DNA of 64,000 nt from Herpetosiphon giganteus (GCF_016907925.1 NZ_JAFBCZ010000020.1:1-64000), one strand, 5' to 3'. Positions 35,301 to 45,488 are shown, counted from the stretch's first letter. Notes: a model not told the origin generated them from the sequence alone. Numbers and translations are program-made.

Positions 35301-38300
35301 GCGCGCATGAGTTGGGCACCCTACAGCTATAGCAATGGCGCGTGGGGCAACTACGACCCTGAGCAATATTTAACCCTCTTGAGCACTCTTCTCGTTGACG
35401 ACGAATTTTTTCAAGCCGATGGCTCAAGCACCAGCCTCGATGACGTAAGCGGCAAGCAACTGTGGGCGCAAAGCTACTATGCAACCTTGCTGCAAGGGCT
35501 TTCAGAAACCGTCGAAAGCACAGGCACAGTATTGTGGACGCAGAGCACCGACGTGGATGAAGGCTTGTACTCGCCAGGCTGGCCATCGTCGACTCCGAAG
35601 GGCTTTACCTTTATTGGCAACGCCTACCTCAGCACTATCATCGAATCGGTCACCAAGTTTGCTAAATATAAGTCGATGGGCTATAGCGGCTATAGCTTTT
35701 GGAGCGTGATCAATCATGCCTATAAAAAGGGCTTTACCCAATATACCTTTGCCTTTGAACGCTTGCTACAAAATAAAAAGAGTATGGCGCTGCATGGATT
35801 AATTGGCGTAACCACGATTGGTTTGGCGGTTGGGGCAACCTTGTTTGCGGTTGGCTATCTCACTGGCGATGATGCAAGCTTTCAGGCTGGCGTTTATATT
35901 CTGAATGCGGCAACCGTGGTTGGGGTTGGCTTGTATATCGCCAATATGGTGCACAAATTCTATACCCTCTACCAAACAGGGATGGGCGTAAGCGCGGTCT
36001 TAAAATCGACGACCATGGCCAATTTTAAGGCGGTTGGCAAGTTTGGCTTGCTGCTGGGCGTGCTGATTCCATGGATCATCTTTCTCGCCACCTCTGGCGA
36101 CGTGTTGTGGAGTATGATTACCACCGGCGAGGGGGGCAGCATTGCTTTTACGGTTTATGTGGCCTATACAATCGCCAGCACCATTATCACGGTGGTGATG
36201 TTTGCCTTGGAATATGTGCCTGGGATTGGCCAACTCTTCTCGTTCCTCTTTTTCATGGTCTATTTTGTCGATGGCATTCTGGCGATTTTTGGCCAGCAAA
36301 CGGTCTTCGATCGCATGACCGAAGCACTTGCCAAGTTGCTCTACGATGTTGATCTCGTGGTCAAAAATATGGATTCGTCCGATCGCTTGACGCTTGATAT
36401 TGTTAATCGCAGCCTTGGCAGCCCCGAAGATGGGTTTGTCGTGACCAATAGCATTTCATACACGATGCGAGTCACTAACACCCTGCTGTATGGCACGCAA
36501 TATTCGGCATCCGATGCGAATAAGGCCTCGTTCCTCTACACACTCGACGATGAGCCAGTCGATTACCATACCCAGATTAGCAAGGGCGATATGCGTGGCG
36601 ACTGGGTTGCCATCGGCGGGCGCAAAATTCAATTGACCAAAACGATTGAATCGGTCGACGCGTTAGATTTAACGCGAGTTGGCCTCGGCATCAATCGCTC
36701 GCTCGATGGCTTGCTCTATTTAAATGAAGCCTATCAAGTACCCTACACTGGCTGCTGGCTTGATCTCTTCAGTTGCAGCACCGAAACCGTTGGTGGCTCC
36801 AGTGAAATCAATATTGGGGCCAGCGAAACCCTCGATATTTTGCCGGCAACTGTCAGCGAATTTTATGCGCTCGATTGGAACGAGGATGGAGCGTTGCAGT
36901 TTCCCAGCCAACGCGATCACGATGGCGATGGCTTGCTCAGCACGGCGGCGGGCGGGGTTGACCCTGATGATCTGAGCCGCGATGCCGATGACGATTTATT
37001 GCTTGATAGCTATGAATTGGCTCAAGGCAGCGACCCAGAAGCAAGCGATAGCGATGGCGATGGGCTTGACGATGCCCGCGAATTGAGCCTTGGCACCAAT
37101 CCCTTGCGCAACGATAGCGATGGCGATGGGCTTGACGATAAGACCGAAAGCACCACCGGCTGGTTGATTAGCTACACTGATGCCACGAGCAATCGTCGCT
37201 ATACGCGGGTTTGGTCGGACCCCAATGTTGGCGATATTGATGATGATGGTTTGAACGATTTACAAGAGTTTGTCTATGGTTTCAACCCATGGGTCGCCAC
37301 CGATGCCTCATTAATTGATACTCTTGTGCAATTTGCCGAGATGAACGTGCAGGAAGATACTGCGGCAGCCGTGTTGTTGCGCTTGGAAGAAAGTGCTGAC
37401 GCACAAGTATTTGCCAATAGTGCCAGCGCCACCAGCTTTGCCTGTGCCAGCACTGCCAGCTGTCCGCTGGCAGCCCAAAGCGGGCGCTATGGCAATGCGG
37501 CCAGCTTCGATGGCAGCAACGATTATCTCGAGGCAAGCGTTCAGCTCAATCCAACGGCTTATACCCAATCAGCCTGGGTCTATCCCACCAGCAGCGATAG
37601 CAATTTCCATGGCATTGTCGGCTACGATGGCGGAGTGTTGGCCCAACGCGCACCAAGTATCTACCTTTTTCAGGCCGGGCGGGTGCAAGTTGGTTTTGGC
37701 GATGGCAGCACATGGAATAGTCTCTCAACCAGCAGTACCGTGCTCAGCAGCAATGCTTGGAGCCACATTGCCAGCACCTTTGATGGCACGACGATGCGCA
37801 TCTATATCAACGGGGTTGAGCAAGCCAATTCCACCGCAGCCAGCGGCAAAGTGCCCTATCCAATCAGCACTTTGCGGGTTGGCCGCATCGACAACTATTT
37901 CAAAGGCGCAATCGACGAAGTGAGTTTGTTTGATCGGGCGCTTTCGGCCAGCGAAGTGGTTGCGCTTAAGGATGGCCGCTACAATCCCGATGATTTGATT
38001 GTGCAGCCAGGCGCAGCCTTGCAGTATTCAACCAACGTCACCAACACCCTAGCCGCCCAAGGCATTCATGGCCATTTGTTGGGCAGCAGCAGCGCCAGCG
38101 ATCCCGTGGTTGCCCAGCCGAAGATCGCCTTGCGCTTCGAGGATGCGGATCGGAAGAGCGGCTTTAGCCCAGCTTCTGGCGAGAGCGAAGCAGCAACCTG
38201 TGTTGGCACGACCTGCCCAGCCAGCGATCTGGTCAGTGGTAGCGATCGCTCGCTGGCATTCGACGGCGTTGATGATCAGCTCTCGATTGGCACGCTGGCC

Positions 38301-41300
38301 TACGAAACCGCCTTTCAAGCCTCAACCTTCTCGTTCAAAGTAAAATTGAACGCCTTGCCAAGCGCCGGCAAAACTATGAGCCTGATTGCAACCGAAACAA
38401 CCCAAGCCTATGGGCTGAATGTCTCGGTCAATAGCAGCGGCAAACTGGTCGTGGCGTTAAATGATGTCAGCCCAGCCTTGACTGGCGGCATCACCATGGC
38501 CACCAACACCTGGATTACCATCACGATTAATGTCAACGACAAACAACTGCGCGTCTATCAAAACGGAACCTTAGATAGCGGACTCAATAACAATGTACGC
38601 TTGCGGCTCGTGGTTGGGGCTGGCACGTTGGGCAATAATAGCGATGGAACTAGCCCATTGCATGGCAATCTCAACGACATCAGCATCATCAACAATAATG
38701 CCGAAACCGTCTTTGCGCTTGGCTTCGATGAACATAATAGCAGCCTACGCACCAGTTTTGCCAACACTGCCAGCGGTGGCAGCACCGTCACCTGTGCGAC
38801 GACGGCAACCTGTCCAAGCTTAACCGCTGGTGTAACCAACGAGGGCCTGCTGTTCGATGGCAGCGACGATTATTTGCCCTTGCCTGCCGTGGCGAGTAGC
38901 GCAGCGGGAACAAGCGGCTCGCTGAGCTTTAAACTCAAATTGACGGCGCTCCCAGCCAGTGGTTCCTACTACTATTTACTCGATAATGGCTGTTCAAGCT
39001 CGGCGGGCGCAGGCTATTGTTTACGCGCCTTCGTTGATTCAGCTGGGCTAATCTCGATGGGCTTGGTCAACCGCAGTACAACCAACGTCGCCTTTGGGCC
39101 ATTTTCAACGACCGCTGCTGGCGGCTTCAGTGGCAAACTTGGCAGTTGGGTCACGGTGGCAATTAGCTGGAACCTCGCCGCAGCGGCAGGCGCAACCAGC
39201 ACCTTCACCATCGCCACAACCTACAATGGCACGACCACAACGGCTAGCAGTAGCGGCACCAGCACCTACTGGCCCTTGATCACGACCGATAGCAATGCGC
39301 GGTTTGGGCGACGCGGGAGTGGATCGATGCCGCTCAACGGGGCGATTGACGATTTCGTTGCCACCAGCTACGCGCTTAATTTTGACCAACCAAGTTTTAA
39401 CGTTGAGCAAATCAATCGGGTCAATGCGGGACGGGTTGCGGCATGTCGGGCATTCTATAGCTGTCCCACTGCGACCAGCGCTGGCAAATTTGGCTCGGCG
39501 CTGCGCTTCGATGGCAGCGATGATTATATGGTGCTTGATCATACCTTGGCCAATGATTTCAGCATCGCATTTTGGATGCAATCGAGCCAAACCACGGGCA
39601 GCGCCAGCGCATGGTGGCAGGGCAATGGCTTAATCGATGGCGAGGTTGCGGGCAATGCCAACGACTTCGGCATTGCCTTGGGTGATGGCGGCAAAATCTT
39701 GTTTGGGGTTGGCAACCCGACAGCCAGCGATACAACCATCAAAGGTGGCAGCGTCGCCAATGGCAGTTGGCATCATGTGGTGGCAACGCGGGTCAAACAA
39801 AGCGGTGCGATGCGATTGTATGTTGATGGCGCGTTGGTCGCCAGCGGCACTGGCAACACCGCCAGCCTGAGTGCACCACCCTTCTTGCGCCTTGGCATGA
39901 TCCAAACGGGCTATAATGCCTACGCAGGCTTGCTCGATGAAGTTGTGATGCTGCCCGCAGCGGTTGATCTGGCAGGTGCACAATTGCTGATGCAAACCAC
40001 CTATCCCATGATCGCGCTTGCCAACGACTTCACAACCTTCCAACTCGATGCACTTTCGGCCAGCACGGTGAGCGCCGCTGCCACCGTGAGCAGCAATGCG
40101 GTAACCAGCCGCCATACATTCAGCCAAGAGGTCGAGGCCGCAATCGATCTTCAATCGACGATTGTGTATCCCGTGACCGATAGCAATGCAGCAAACATGC
40201 CGCTGCTCATGCCGTTTGAAGAAGTGCCAGGCGAAACCACATTCAACAACTATGGCACGCTGACGGGCTACAGCCAAAGCAACGACATGAAAACCCCAAC
40301 CTGCTATACCACGATTGGCTGCCCAACCACAGGCATGCACGGCGTGGTTGGACGGGCAGCATCGTTCAATGGCAGCGGCGATTGGCTCAGCTGTACCTAT
40401 TCTGGGGTTTTGGGCTTGCCCTGTGCGTGGGGTGAAATCAACATTCGCACCGTGGCGGCGTGGGTCAAGGCCGATCGCGGCACGATTGCCGATTTCCGTG
40501 GCTCGCTCGGCAGTAGCGGAATTGAGTTGGATTACAACAGCTTCAAAGTAACAATCAACGGGACAACCTATCGAATCGCGATTGATCTGCCGGAAAATGA
40601 ATGGGTGCATGTCGCAGCAACCGTCGATATGACCAGCCGCATAGCCAACGTCTACGTGAATGGAGCGCTATCCGGCTCGACCAGCATTGGCAGCAGTGGA
40701 ACCTACAACGGCAGTTTCCCCTCGATTGGGGCCAATCGGGCAGGAACATTTGGCAACCTTGGAGCCGATGGCGATTTCTTCCATGGCGCGATGGATGATT
40801 TGCGTGGCTATACTGTCACGCTCTCAGCCAGCCAAATCAAACAACTCTACACCGAATCAGCACCAGCCATGGCCTTCGATTTCAATGCGGATTCAAGCAG
40901 TGCCAGCAGCATTCGCGATAGTTCGGTCAACGGCTATACCGGCGTACTGCGCGGCTCGGTCTGCAATACTCTGACCCTCAATTCTGCCGATTTCGGCAAC
41001 TTTGGTGCTGATGGGGTTAATATTCGCTTGGAGAGCAGCGATCAACTGATTCTGAGTATCCCGTTGATCACAACTGCCGTGCAACAACTGAATGTGAGCG
41101 TGCCAATCTGTGGCCTAGAAACGCTCACCATTGAGCAAATTGCGGCCAATGGCACGGTTTCCTCCTATGCCATGCTGATCTTGAATGCGGACACGACAAA
41201 TCTCACAACCAGCGCGACCTTAGGCTCGTATCCATTCGACCATATGGTGTTGAACTATAGCTTTGCAACGCCCGCAACCAGCAGCGCACCCAGCCTCACC

Positions 41301-44300
41301 GATGGCAAAATCGGCCAGACCATGACCTTTGGCGGAGCTGGCGCGGTTGAAGTGCAAAGCCCAACCGCTGTTTCAGCCCTCACCAGCACCTTTAGCCTAA
41401 GCGGCTGGATCAATCCAGACGATGTTGCTGGCTTCCAACAGATTATCGCCAGCGGCATGGATGCCAGCAACAATAATGGGTTCAGTCTCGAATTGAACGA
41501 TAATGCGCTTCAATTCCGTACCTTGGGTGTAAAAACCTATGCCAGCAGCGCCAGCGTGCGCGCCGAAGTCTGGCAGCATATCGCCGTGGTCTTTGATAGC
41601 AACTATGATGCGCTGTTTTATGTCAATGGAGCATTACAACAAACCATCGATGGCTCAGCCGTTGCCAAAGCCAACACCGATGATCCAACCTATCTTGGCG
41701 GCAGCGCAAGCAGCATTGGCGTATTGCAAAACTTCTTCCGTGGCCAACTCGATGAGCTGGTGATTTATGACCGCCAACTAACCACCGGCGAAATCTATGC
41801 TATGTATCTCCGCGATCTGCGTTGGTATAGCGCTCGCAGCGCGGTCGAGCTTCAGGTTGATACCGACGCGCCAAGCATCACCCTGCTCAGCGATGCGGCC
41901 TACGTGGCCAATCAACCAACAACGCTGGTCGTCTCGACGATCGATCCAACCTCAGGGGTACGCTTGCTTGACGTTGGGGTCAAACGCCCCAATACCAGTA
42001 GTTACAGCTGGTCGAGTGCGTCGCTCTGTGCCGAATCGCTCAGCGTTGCGACCAACGCCGCGTGGTGTTACAGTTTTGACCCGACCAGCCTCAGCGGCGC
42101 AGGCAGCTATAGCCTGCAATTCCGCGCCGTCGATGCGGTCGGCAATCAAACGATTTCGCCAGCCTATGCAATGAATATCGATCAGATAGCACCAACCGTC
42201 GCGAGCACCTACAACAACCACTGGCAACCGCTCGTCGCCAGTGCCAGCGATGATCTAGCTTGGACAGTGGCGCTCAGCGGCACACTCAGCGATAGTGGCA
42301 GTGGCATTGATCCAAGCGCGGCGCAACTGAGCTTAATTGATAGCACGGGCGCTGTAGCAGGGCTAGATCATGCCCAAACTGTCAGCGTCAGCGGCACTAC
42401 TTGGAGCATCAGCTATGGCTTTGCCAACAAACGCCCATCGGGCCGCTATCAACTGCGTTTCAGTGCCGCCGATGCCGTTGGCAACCAGTGGTCGGGAGTT
42501 ATTGGGAGCATTCTGCTTGATGGCCGTGCGCCTACCATGGAGCTTGCGCCCGACCTGCTGCCTTCGCGGATTATCAGCACCACACCAAGCCTGAATGGGC
42601 TTGTGGTCGAAAAACCACGCTGGGGTGGCGAGATCGCTGCCTTCCCATTTGCCGAAGCCAACGGCGCAACCAGTTTTGCCGATTATTCGGCGAGCCAGCT
42701 GACCGCAACCTGTACAGGCCAGACCTGTCCAAGTGGCGTGAGCGGGTTATTTGGCCGTGCGCTCAGCTTCGATGGTAGCAACGATAGCCTGACTATCGCA
42801 CCAACCACGACCCTTGATCTCGGCACAGCTACCCTCAGCGTATGGATCAAACCAAGCTGGATTTCGGGAACGCTTGGCTATGCGCCGACGATTGCAGCCC
42901 AGAGCAACGGCAGCACACCAAATTGGCGCTGGCAGCTGGGTGCAAATTATCGCAGTATGCACCTAACGACGGGGAACACAACGACAAGCCTACCACTCAC
43001 TATAATACCCAATCAATGGTCGCATCTCGCCTTGGTTCAAGCAGGCGATAGCTGGACTGGCTATCTGAATGGGATCGCGCTTGGCACGGTTGATCAAGCG
43101 TTTGGGACGACGACCAACTTGCCACTATACCTTGGCTCGAATGGCGGCAGCCAATTCTTCGCAGGCCAGCTTGATCAAGTGACGATCTACGATCGGGCTT
43201 TGTCGGCAGCAGAAATCTATGCCGTGGCTCAAAGCTCGGTTGCGGGAAGTAGCCAAGCTCAGGTTTGGCTGGCTCCCGACGCAACAATGTTGCCCGCCAA
43301 CCCACGGATCAGCTATGATTTTGCCGACGTTCGCGGGGCAACCAGCTTTACCGACGCAAGCGGCAATGGCCATACTGCAACGTGCACCAACTGCCCAGCC
43401 GCAACCACGGGCTGGACTGATAGCGAAGCGCTCTGGTTTGATGGGGTTAACGATGGCCTGAGCGTGACGATTACCAACAATCTGAGTTTGACAAGCTTTA
43501 CCCAAGCAGCCTGGATCTATCCAACTGGCAGCGATTCGGGCTATCACGCGGTGATGGGTTATCAACCAGGTTCGCTCAATCAGCGTCGCCCACCAAGCAT
43601 TTATATCAATCAAAAGAATCGAGTTCACGCTGGATTTGGCGATGGCAGTGTCTTTACATCGCTGCAAACCGGCCCCGTTTTGAGCATCAATGCATGGAAT
43701 CACCTTGCGACGACCTTTGATGGTCAAAACTATCGCGTGTATGTGAATGGCACGGCGGTGTATACCTCGACGGCCAGTGCAGGCCGCACGCCATATCCGG
43801 TTTCCAAGTTGGAGATTGGCAAGGCCGATACCTATTTCAACGGATCAATCGATCAGGTCCGAATCTATGATCGGGCATTGTCGGCCAAGGATATTGGGTT
43901 GTTGGCTTCAAGCTGGACAAATGCGCCGCTTACGGGGGCAGGCACAGCCAGCGCCGATTGGACATATGCAATTCCCAATGGGCTTCAAGGCCTGTACAGC
44001 CTGCGCATGCGAGGCACTGATAGTTTCAGCAACACCGATACAATCGCCACGGTGTGGCGGGGTATGATCGATAGCGTTGCGCCGACGATCAGCCTCAGTG
44101 CACTCCATCGCGGTGGTGGCTATGCCGCCTCAACCGTCTATACCGTAACGGCCAGCGATCTGTTCCTTGATCCCGCAACGCTCAGCATGCCATGTCAACC
44201 GCTAACCAGCAGCCTGACATCCAATCCCATGAGCGGCACAAGCACATTAACGGCGACATGCAGCCTTGCAGGCCATCAACAAGGCCTCGTAAACGCAAGC

Positions 44301-45488
44301 ATCCGCGATGTGGCAGGCAACGATGCAACTGCCTCGTTGCAGTTGCCAACCCCAACGCCAAGCTCAGCAATCGTCATTTCAACGCCAGCGGGCGTGATCA
44401 CAACAGCACCCATCAGCATCACGGGCGGAGCCTATGCACCCGCTGGCATTCAACACATAGCAATCACGATCAATGGTGATAGTGGAGACACGCTTCAATT
44501 TGGCACGGGCATTACGAATACCCTCTGGGCCACAACCTGGCAGCCACAAGCGAGCGGTCACTACACCATAACGGCTATCTTGACCGCTGTTGACGGCGGC
44601 ATCTCGACCGCTACGAGCAGCATCACCGTGCGCGATGCCTATCAACTCATAGCCAATCGAGACGGGAGCGGCACTGGCCGAATCACCAGTATGCCCGCAG
44701 GCATCGATTGTGGCGGTAGCTGTGCAGCCTTCTTTGCTGCCAGCACGGTCATTACGCTCACCGCCCAACCAGATCCAACGTCACTATTCAATGGCTGGAG
44801 CGGTGCATGTAGTGGCCAGACAGTCTGTGCTGTGACCATGAATCAGGCTCAAGCTGTGACCGCAAGCTTTCGCCTGAACACGTATCCACTCAGCATCGAT
44901 TTCGCAGGCGATGGCGCTGGCACGATCACAATTATGCCAGCAGGCCTCCAATGTAACGAGCAAACGCCCACATGTTTGGTGATGGTCAATGCAGGAACTG
45001 TCGTGACCATCACCGCCGCGCCAATGCCAACCAGCCGCTTTGTTGGCTGGAGCGGCGCTTGCAGCGGGGCAACGATAGCATGTATTAGCATGATCGATCA
45101 GGCGCGGCAGGTGACGGCTACCTTTGCGCTGCTTCCGCCAACGGTCACACCAACGATCATGCCAACGGCGACTCCAACCAGCACGCCAACGATCATGCCA
45201 ACGGCAACCCTAACCAGCACGCCAACCGCGCTGCCGACATTAACCACAACGGCTATCCCAACCAGTTCAGCGACGGCAACGCTGACCTCAACCAGCACGC
45301 CAAGTCCGACCGCAACCGCGACGGTCACGCCAAGCGTTTCAGCCACGGCAACAACCAGCCCAACGAGTTCGGCCACTGCGACCATCGCAAGCACGCCGAC
45401 CCATTCAGCAACGCCAACAGCTACGCCCAGCGTCGTTGCACCAAGCTATCAGATCTATCTTCCAATGACAATCCACGGAACGCCATAG
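32388..45488 (+). CDS. Giant surface protein: TSP3, membrane block, LamG repeats
   Basis: 4,366 residues in one frame. GGAGG stands 4 bases before the ATG. Approximate order: signal peptide 1-30; beta-rich domain 40-290; hydrophobic segments 296-318 and 330-350; calcium-type thrombospondin-3 repeats 425-575 (DSDGDGLDD type); beta region to 1120; a block of about five membrane segments 1133-1308 (GLLLGVLIPWIIFLATSG); beta region; a second TSP3 set 1505-1628; and eight LamG/concanavalin-like domains 1660-3840, most containing a C...CP pair, FDGS-DY and DE--[IL]YDRAL. Ig-like domains lie between LamG 6 and 7 and after LamG 8. Two divergent InlB-B-type repeats (about 4085-4247; W-GACSG) and a Thr/Pro/Ser linker end in SYQIYLPMTIHG. 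It is probably displayed on the cell surface for adhesion or prey contact; the internal membrane block is unusual. Confidence 0.85.
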   Translation: MKIRSHRSGLRALSLIVAVLVLISVGVGVGNQAKTPQAMIERAWEQAGASGSYRYQASIEQTTYPVAAITSAGRQPQVDHVAIEATVDASNQELEMQLWNGADRNPTKAHSLRLHKGQVEQRQGLGAWQPGDVQDLNGIAPAGNLLSFLIAADDVQVLGQETRAFDTASGATLDLSLTYDHVGFSLDGSRLADQLAPMLEQHIRASRNVPAHVVLDAGQAYRTMQGRGELWIDEAGLPRRIALTIEFPAQRGQGRSVATIVGDYSNFDHSRLALASTPFSADPITWMRFRLIEGLPALRLLILQIASIGLLLAVIALWMRRLHNRTVHTYTVGLVILSLLTTPLFRADVTAAFAAEQKSEQTEREQQITQQQELHDAVASQKTSAWNPQHNPQTTPVQPALVDAELTALLTEQPALALPGMLASSDTTDSDSDGLTDYDEAIWGACPSASSTSDACAGVADSTDSDGDGLDDGTEVHQLGILPDEADSDGDVIADNLEVTGFTLGGIQWYLDPYASDSNSDGLSDGIECQVWAAMSSAYDTTAACPDSDGDGMPDVFDLDNDGDGVNDAVDASPNGVISQTFNGDTPLALSISQLETNKPVYVDFQITPTNPDHLDYFGSVLDWPTGDSAGQIQRHLETNFANTDNLTLRSTDANAANGDIRLLPMLQIRMPYTSGHYANLPVNATYSGTNRDRAVEVDNWIDSSAIERYDLSVYDSSSGDGELLAYLPVSYIADETDGGVVGFTARMLYQPSQGSNGRATWGAAHEVRLVWLVEMLTDTCSDPSDLSTCEDSYAIIQTYYDTWKLAGLTVTEEHGTDTAIVYENPVEDTNLALDSDLWVASWNMSNSFLRGRDCSSINGSGTCTSNGSRDVTISNLASSIDGWAGGAAKHDLAVQRFTYTHHDAYVEDLTITRTTALLSSVFTPYASQTNPTLLFASEHQSRSVNVDDSSVTSSAITLDFAAANVPLVTEARMSWAPYSYSNGAWGNYDPEQYLTLLSTLLVDDEFFQADGSSTSLDDVSGKQLWAQSYYATLLQGLSETVESTGTVLWTQSTDVDEGLYSPGWPSSTPKGFTFIGNAYLSTIIESVTKFAKYKSMGYSGYSFWSVINHAYKKGFTQYTFAFERLLQNKKSMALHGLIGVTTIGLAVGATLFAVGYLTGDDASFQAGVYILNAATVVGVGLYIANMVHKFYTLYQTGMGVSAVLKSTTMANFKAVGKFGLLLGVLIPWIIFLATSGDVLWSMITTGEGGSIAFTVYVAYTIASTIITVVMFALEYVPGIGQLFSFLFFMVYFVDGILAIFGQQTVFDRMTEALAKLLYDVDLVVKNMDSSDRLTLDIVNRSLGSPEDGFVVTNSISYTMRVTNTLLYGTQYSASDANKASFLYTLDDEPVDYHTQISKGDMRGDWVAIGGRKIQLTKTIESVDALDLTRVGLGINRSLDGLLYLNEAYQVPYTGCWLDLFSCSTETVGGSSEINIGASETLDILPATVSEFYALDWNEDGALQFPSQRDHDGDGLLSTAAGGVDPDDLSRDADDDLLLDSYELAQGSDPEASDSDGDGLDDARELSLGTNPLRNDSDGDGLDDKTESTTGWLISYTDATSNRRYTRVWSDPNVGDIDDDGLNDLQEFVYGFNPWVATDASLIDTLVQFAEMNVQEDTAAAVLLRLEESADAQVFANSASATSFACASTASCPLAAQSGRYGNAASFDGSNDYLEASVQLNPTAYTQSAWVYPTSSDSNFHGIVGYDGGVLAQRAPSIYLFQAGRVQVGFGDGSTWNSLSTSSTVLSSNAWSHIASTFDGTTMRIYINGVEQANSTAASGKVPYPISTLRVGRIDNYFKGAIDEVSLFDRALSASEVVALKDGRYNPDDLIVQPGAALQYSTNVTNTLAAQGIHGHLLGSSSASDPVVAQPKIALRFEDADRKSGFSPASGESEAATCVGTTCPASDLVSGSDRSLAFDGVDDQLSIGTLAYETAFQASTFSFKVKLNALPSAGKTMSLIATETTQAYGLNVSVNSSGKLVVALNDVSPALTGGITMATNTWITITINVNDKQLRVYQNGTLDSGLNNNVRLRLVVGAGTLGNNSDGTSPLHGNLNDISIINNNAETVFALGFDEHNSSLRTSFANTASGGSTVTCATTATCPSLTAGVTNEGLLFDGSDDYLPLPAVASSAAGTSGSLSFKLKLTALPASGSYYYLLDNGCSSSAGAGYCLRAFVDSAGLISMGLVNRSTTNVAFGPFSTTAAGGFSGKLGSWVTVAISWNLAAAAGATSTFTIATTYNGTTTTASSSGTSTYWPLITTDSNARFGRRGSGSMPLNGAIDDFVATSYALNFDQPSFNVEQINRVNAGRVAACRAFYSCPTATSAGKFGSALRFDGSDDYMVLDHTLANDFSIAFWMQSSQTTGSASAWWQGNGLIDGEVAGNANDFGIALGDGGKILFGVGNPTASDTTIKGGSVANGSWHHVVATRVKQSGAMRLYVDGALVASGTGNTASLSAPPFLRLGMIQTGYNAYAGLLDEVVMLPAAVDLAGAQLLMQTTYPMIALANDFTTFQLDALSASTVSAAATVSSNAVTSRHTFSQEVEAAIDLQSTIVYPVTDSNAANMPLLMPFEEVPGETTFNNYGTLTGYSQSNDMKTPTCYTTIGCPTTGMHGVVGRAASFNGSGDWLSCTYSGVLGLPCAWGEINIRTVAAWVKADRGTIADFRGSLGSSGIELDYNSFKVTINGTTYRIAIDLPENEWVHVAATVDMTSRIANVYVNGALSGSTSIGSSGTYNGSFPSIGANRAGTFGNLGADGDFFHGAMDDLRGYTVTLSASQIKQLYTESAPAMAFDFNADSSSASSIRDSSVNGYTGVLRGSVCNTLTLNSADFGNFGADGVNIRLESSDQLILSIPLITTAVQQLNVSVPICGLETLTIEQIAANGTVSSYAMLILNADTTNLTTSATLGSYPFDHMVLNYSFATPATSSAPSLTDGKIGQTMTFGGAGAVEVQSPTAVSALTSTFSLSGWINPDDVAGFQQIIASGMDASNNNGFSLELNDNALQFRTLGVKTYASSASVRAEVWQHIAVVFDSNYDALFYVNGALQQTIDGSAVAKANTDDPTYLGGSASSIGVLQNFFRGQLDELVIYDRQLTTGEIYAMYLRDLRWYSARSAVELQVDTDAPSITLLSDAAYVANQPTTLVVSTIDPTSGVRLLDVGVKRPNTSSYSWSSASLCAESLSVATNAAWCYSFDPTSLSGAGSYSLQFRAVDAVGNQTISPAYAMNIDQIAPTVASTYNNHWQPLVASASDDLAWTVALSGTLSDSGSGIDPSAAQLSLIDSTGAVAGLDHAQTVSVSGTTWSISYGFANKRPSGRYQLRFSAADAVGNQWSGVIGSILLDGRAPTMELAPDLLPSRIISTTPSLNGLVVEKPRWGGEIAAFPFAEANGATSFADYSASQLTATCTGQTCPSGVSGLFGRALSFDGSNDSLTIAPTTTLDLGTATLSVWIKPSWISGTLGYAPTIAAQSNGSTPNWRWQLGANYRSMHLTTGNTTTSLPLTIIPNQWSHLALVQAGDSWTGYLNGIALGTVDQAFGTTTNLPLYLGSNGGSQFFAGQLDQVTIYDRALSAAEIYAVAQSSVAGSSQAQVWLAPDATMLPANPRISYDFADVRGATSFTDASGNGHTATCTNCPAATTGWTDSEALWFDGVNDGLSVTITNNLSLTSFTQAAWIYPTGSDSGYHAVMGYQPGSLNQRRPPSIYINQKNRVHAGFGDGSVFTSLQTGPVLSINAWNHLATTFDGQNYRVYVNGTAVYTSTASAGRTPYPVSKLEIGKADTYFNGSIDQVRIYDRALSAKDIGLLASSWTNAPLTGAGTASADWTYAIPNGLQGLYSLRMRGTDSFSNTDTIATVWRGMIDSVAPTISLSALHRGGGYAASTVYTVTASDLFLDPATLSMPCQPLTSSLTSNPMSGTSTLTATCSLAGHQQGLVNASIRDVAGNDATASLQLPTPTPSSAIVISTPAGVITTAPISITGGAYAPAGIQHIAITINGDSGDTLQFGTGITNTLWATTWQPQASGHYTITAILTAVDGGISTATSSITVRDAYQLIANRDGSGTGRITSMPAGIDCGGSCAAFFAASTVITLTAQPDPTSLFNGWSGACSGQTVCAVTMNQAQAVTASFRLNTYPLSIDFAGDGAGTITIMPAGLQCNEQTPTCLVMVNAGTVVTITAAPMPTSRFVGWSGACSGATIACISMIDQARQVTATFALLPPTVTPTIMPTATPTSTPTIMPTATLTSTPTALPTLTTTAIPTSSATATLTSTSTPSPTATATVTPSVSATATTSPTSSATATIASTPTHSATPTATPSVVAPSYQIYLPMTIHGTP

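Noticed and set aside
44640-45130. InlB-type repeats as evidence of a Listeria-like invasin
   Set aside because: These divergent B-repeat units are common in many environmental surface proteins and do not imply pathogenicity.
45098-45394. 98-codon minus-strand frame with Val/Ala/Gly repeats, and the short direct repeats beneath it
   Set aside because: This is the reverse complement of the Thr/Pro/Ser linker of the giant protein. The repeat is codon-level low complexity, not a CRISPR array: spacing is irregular and there are no unique spacers.
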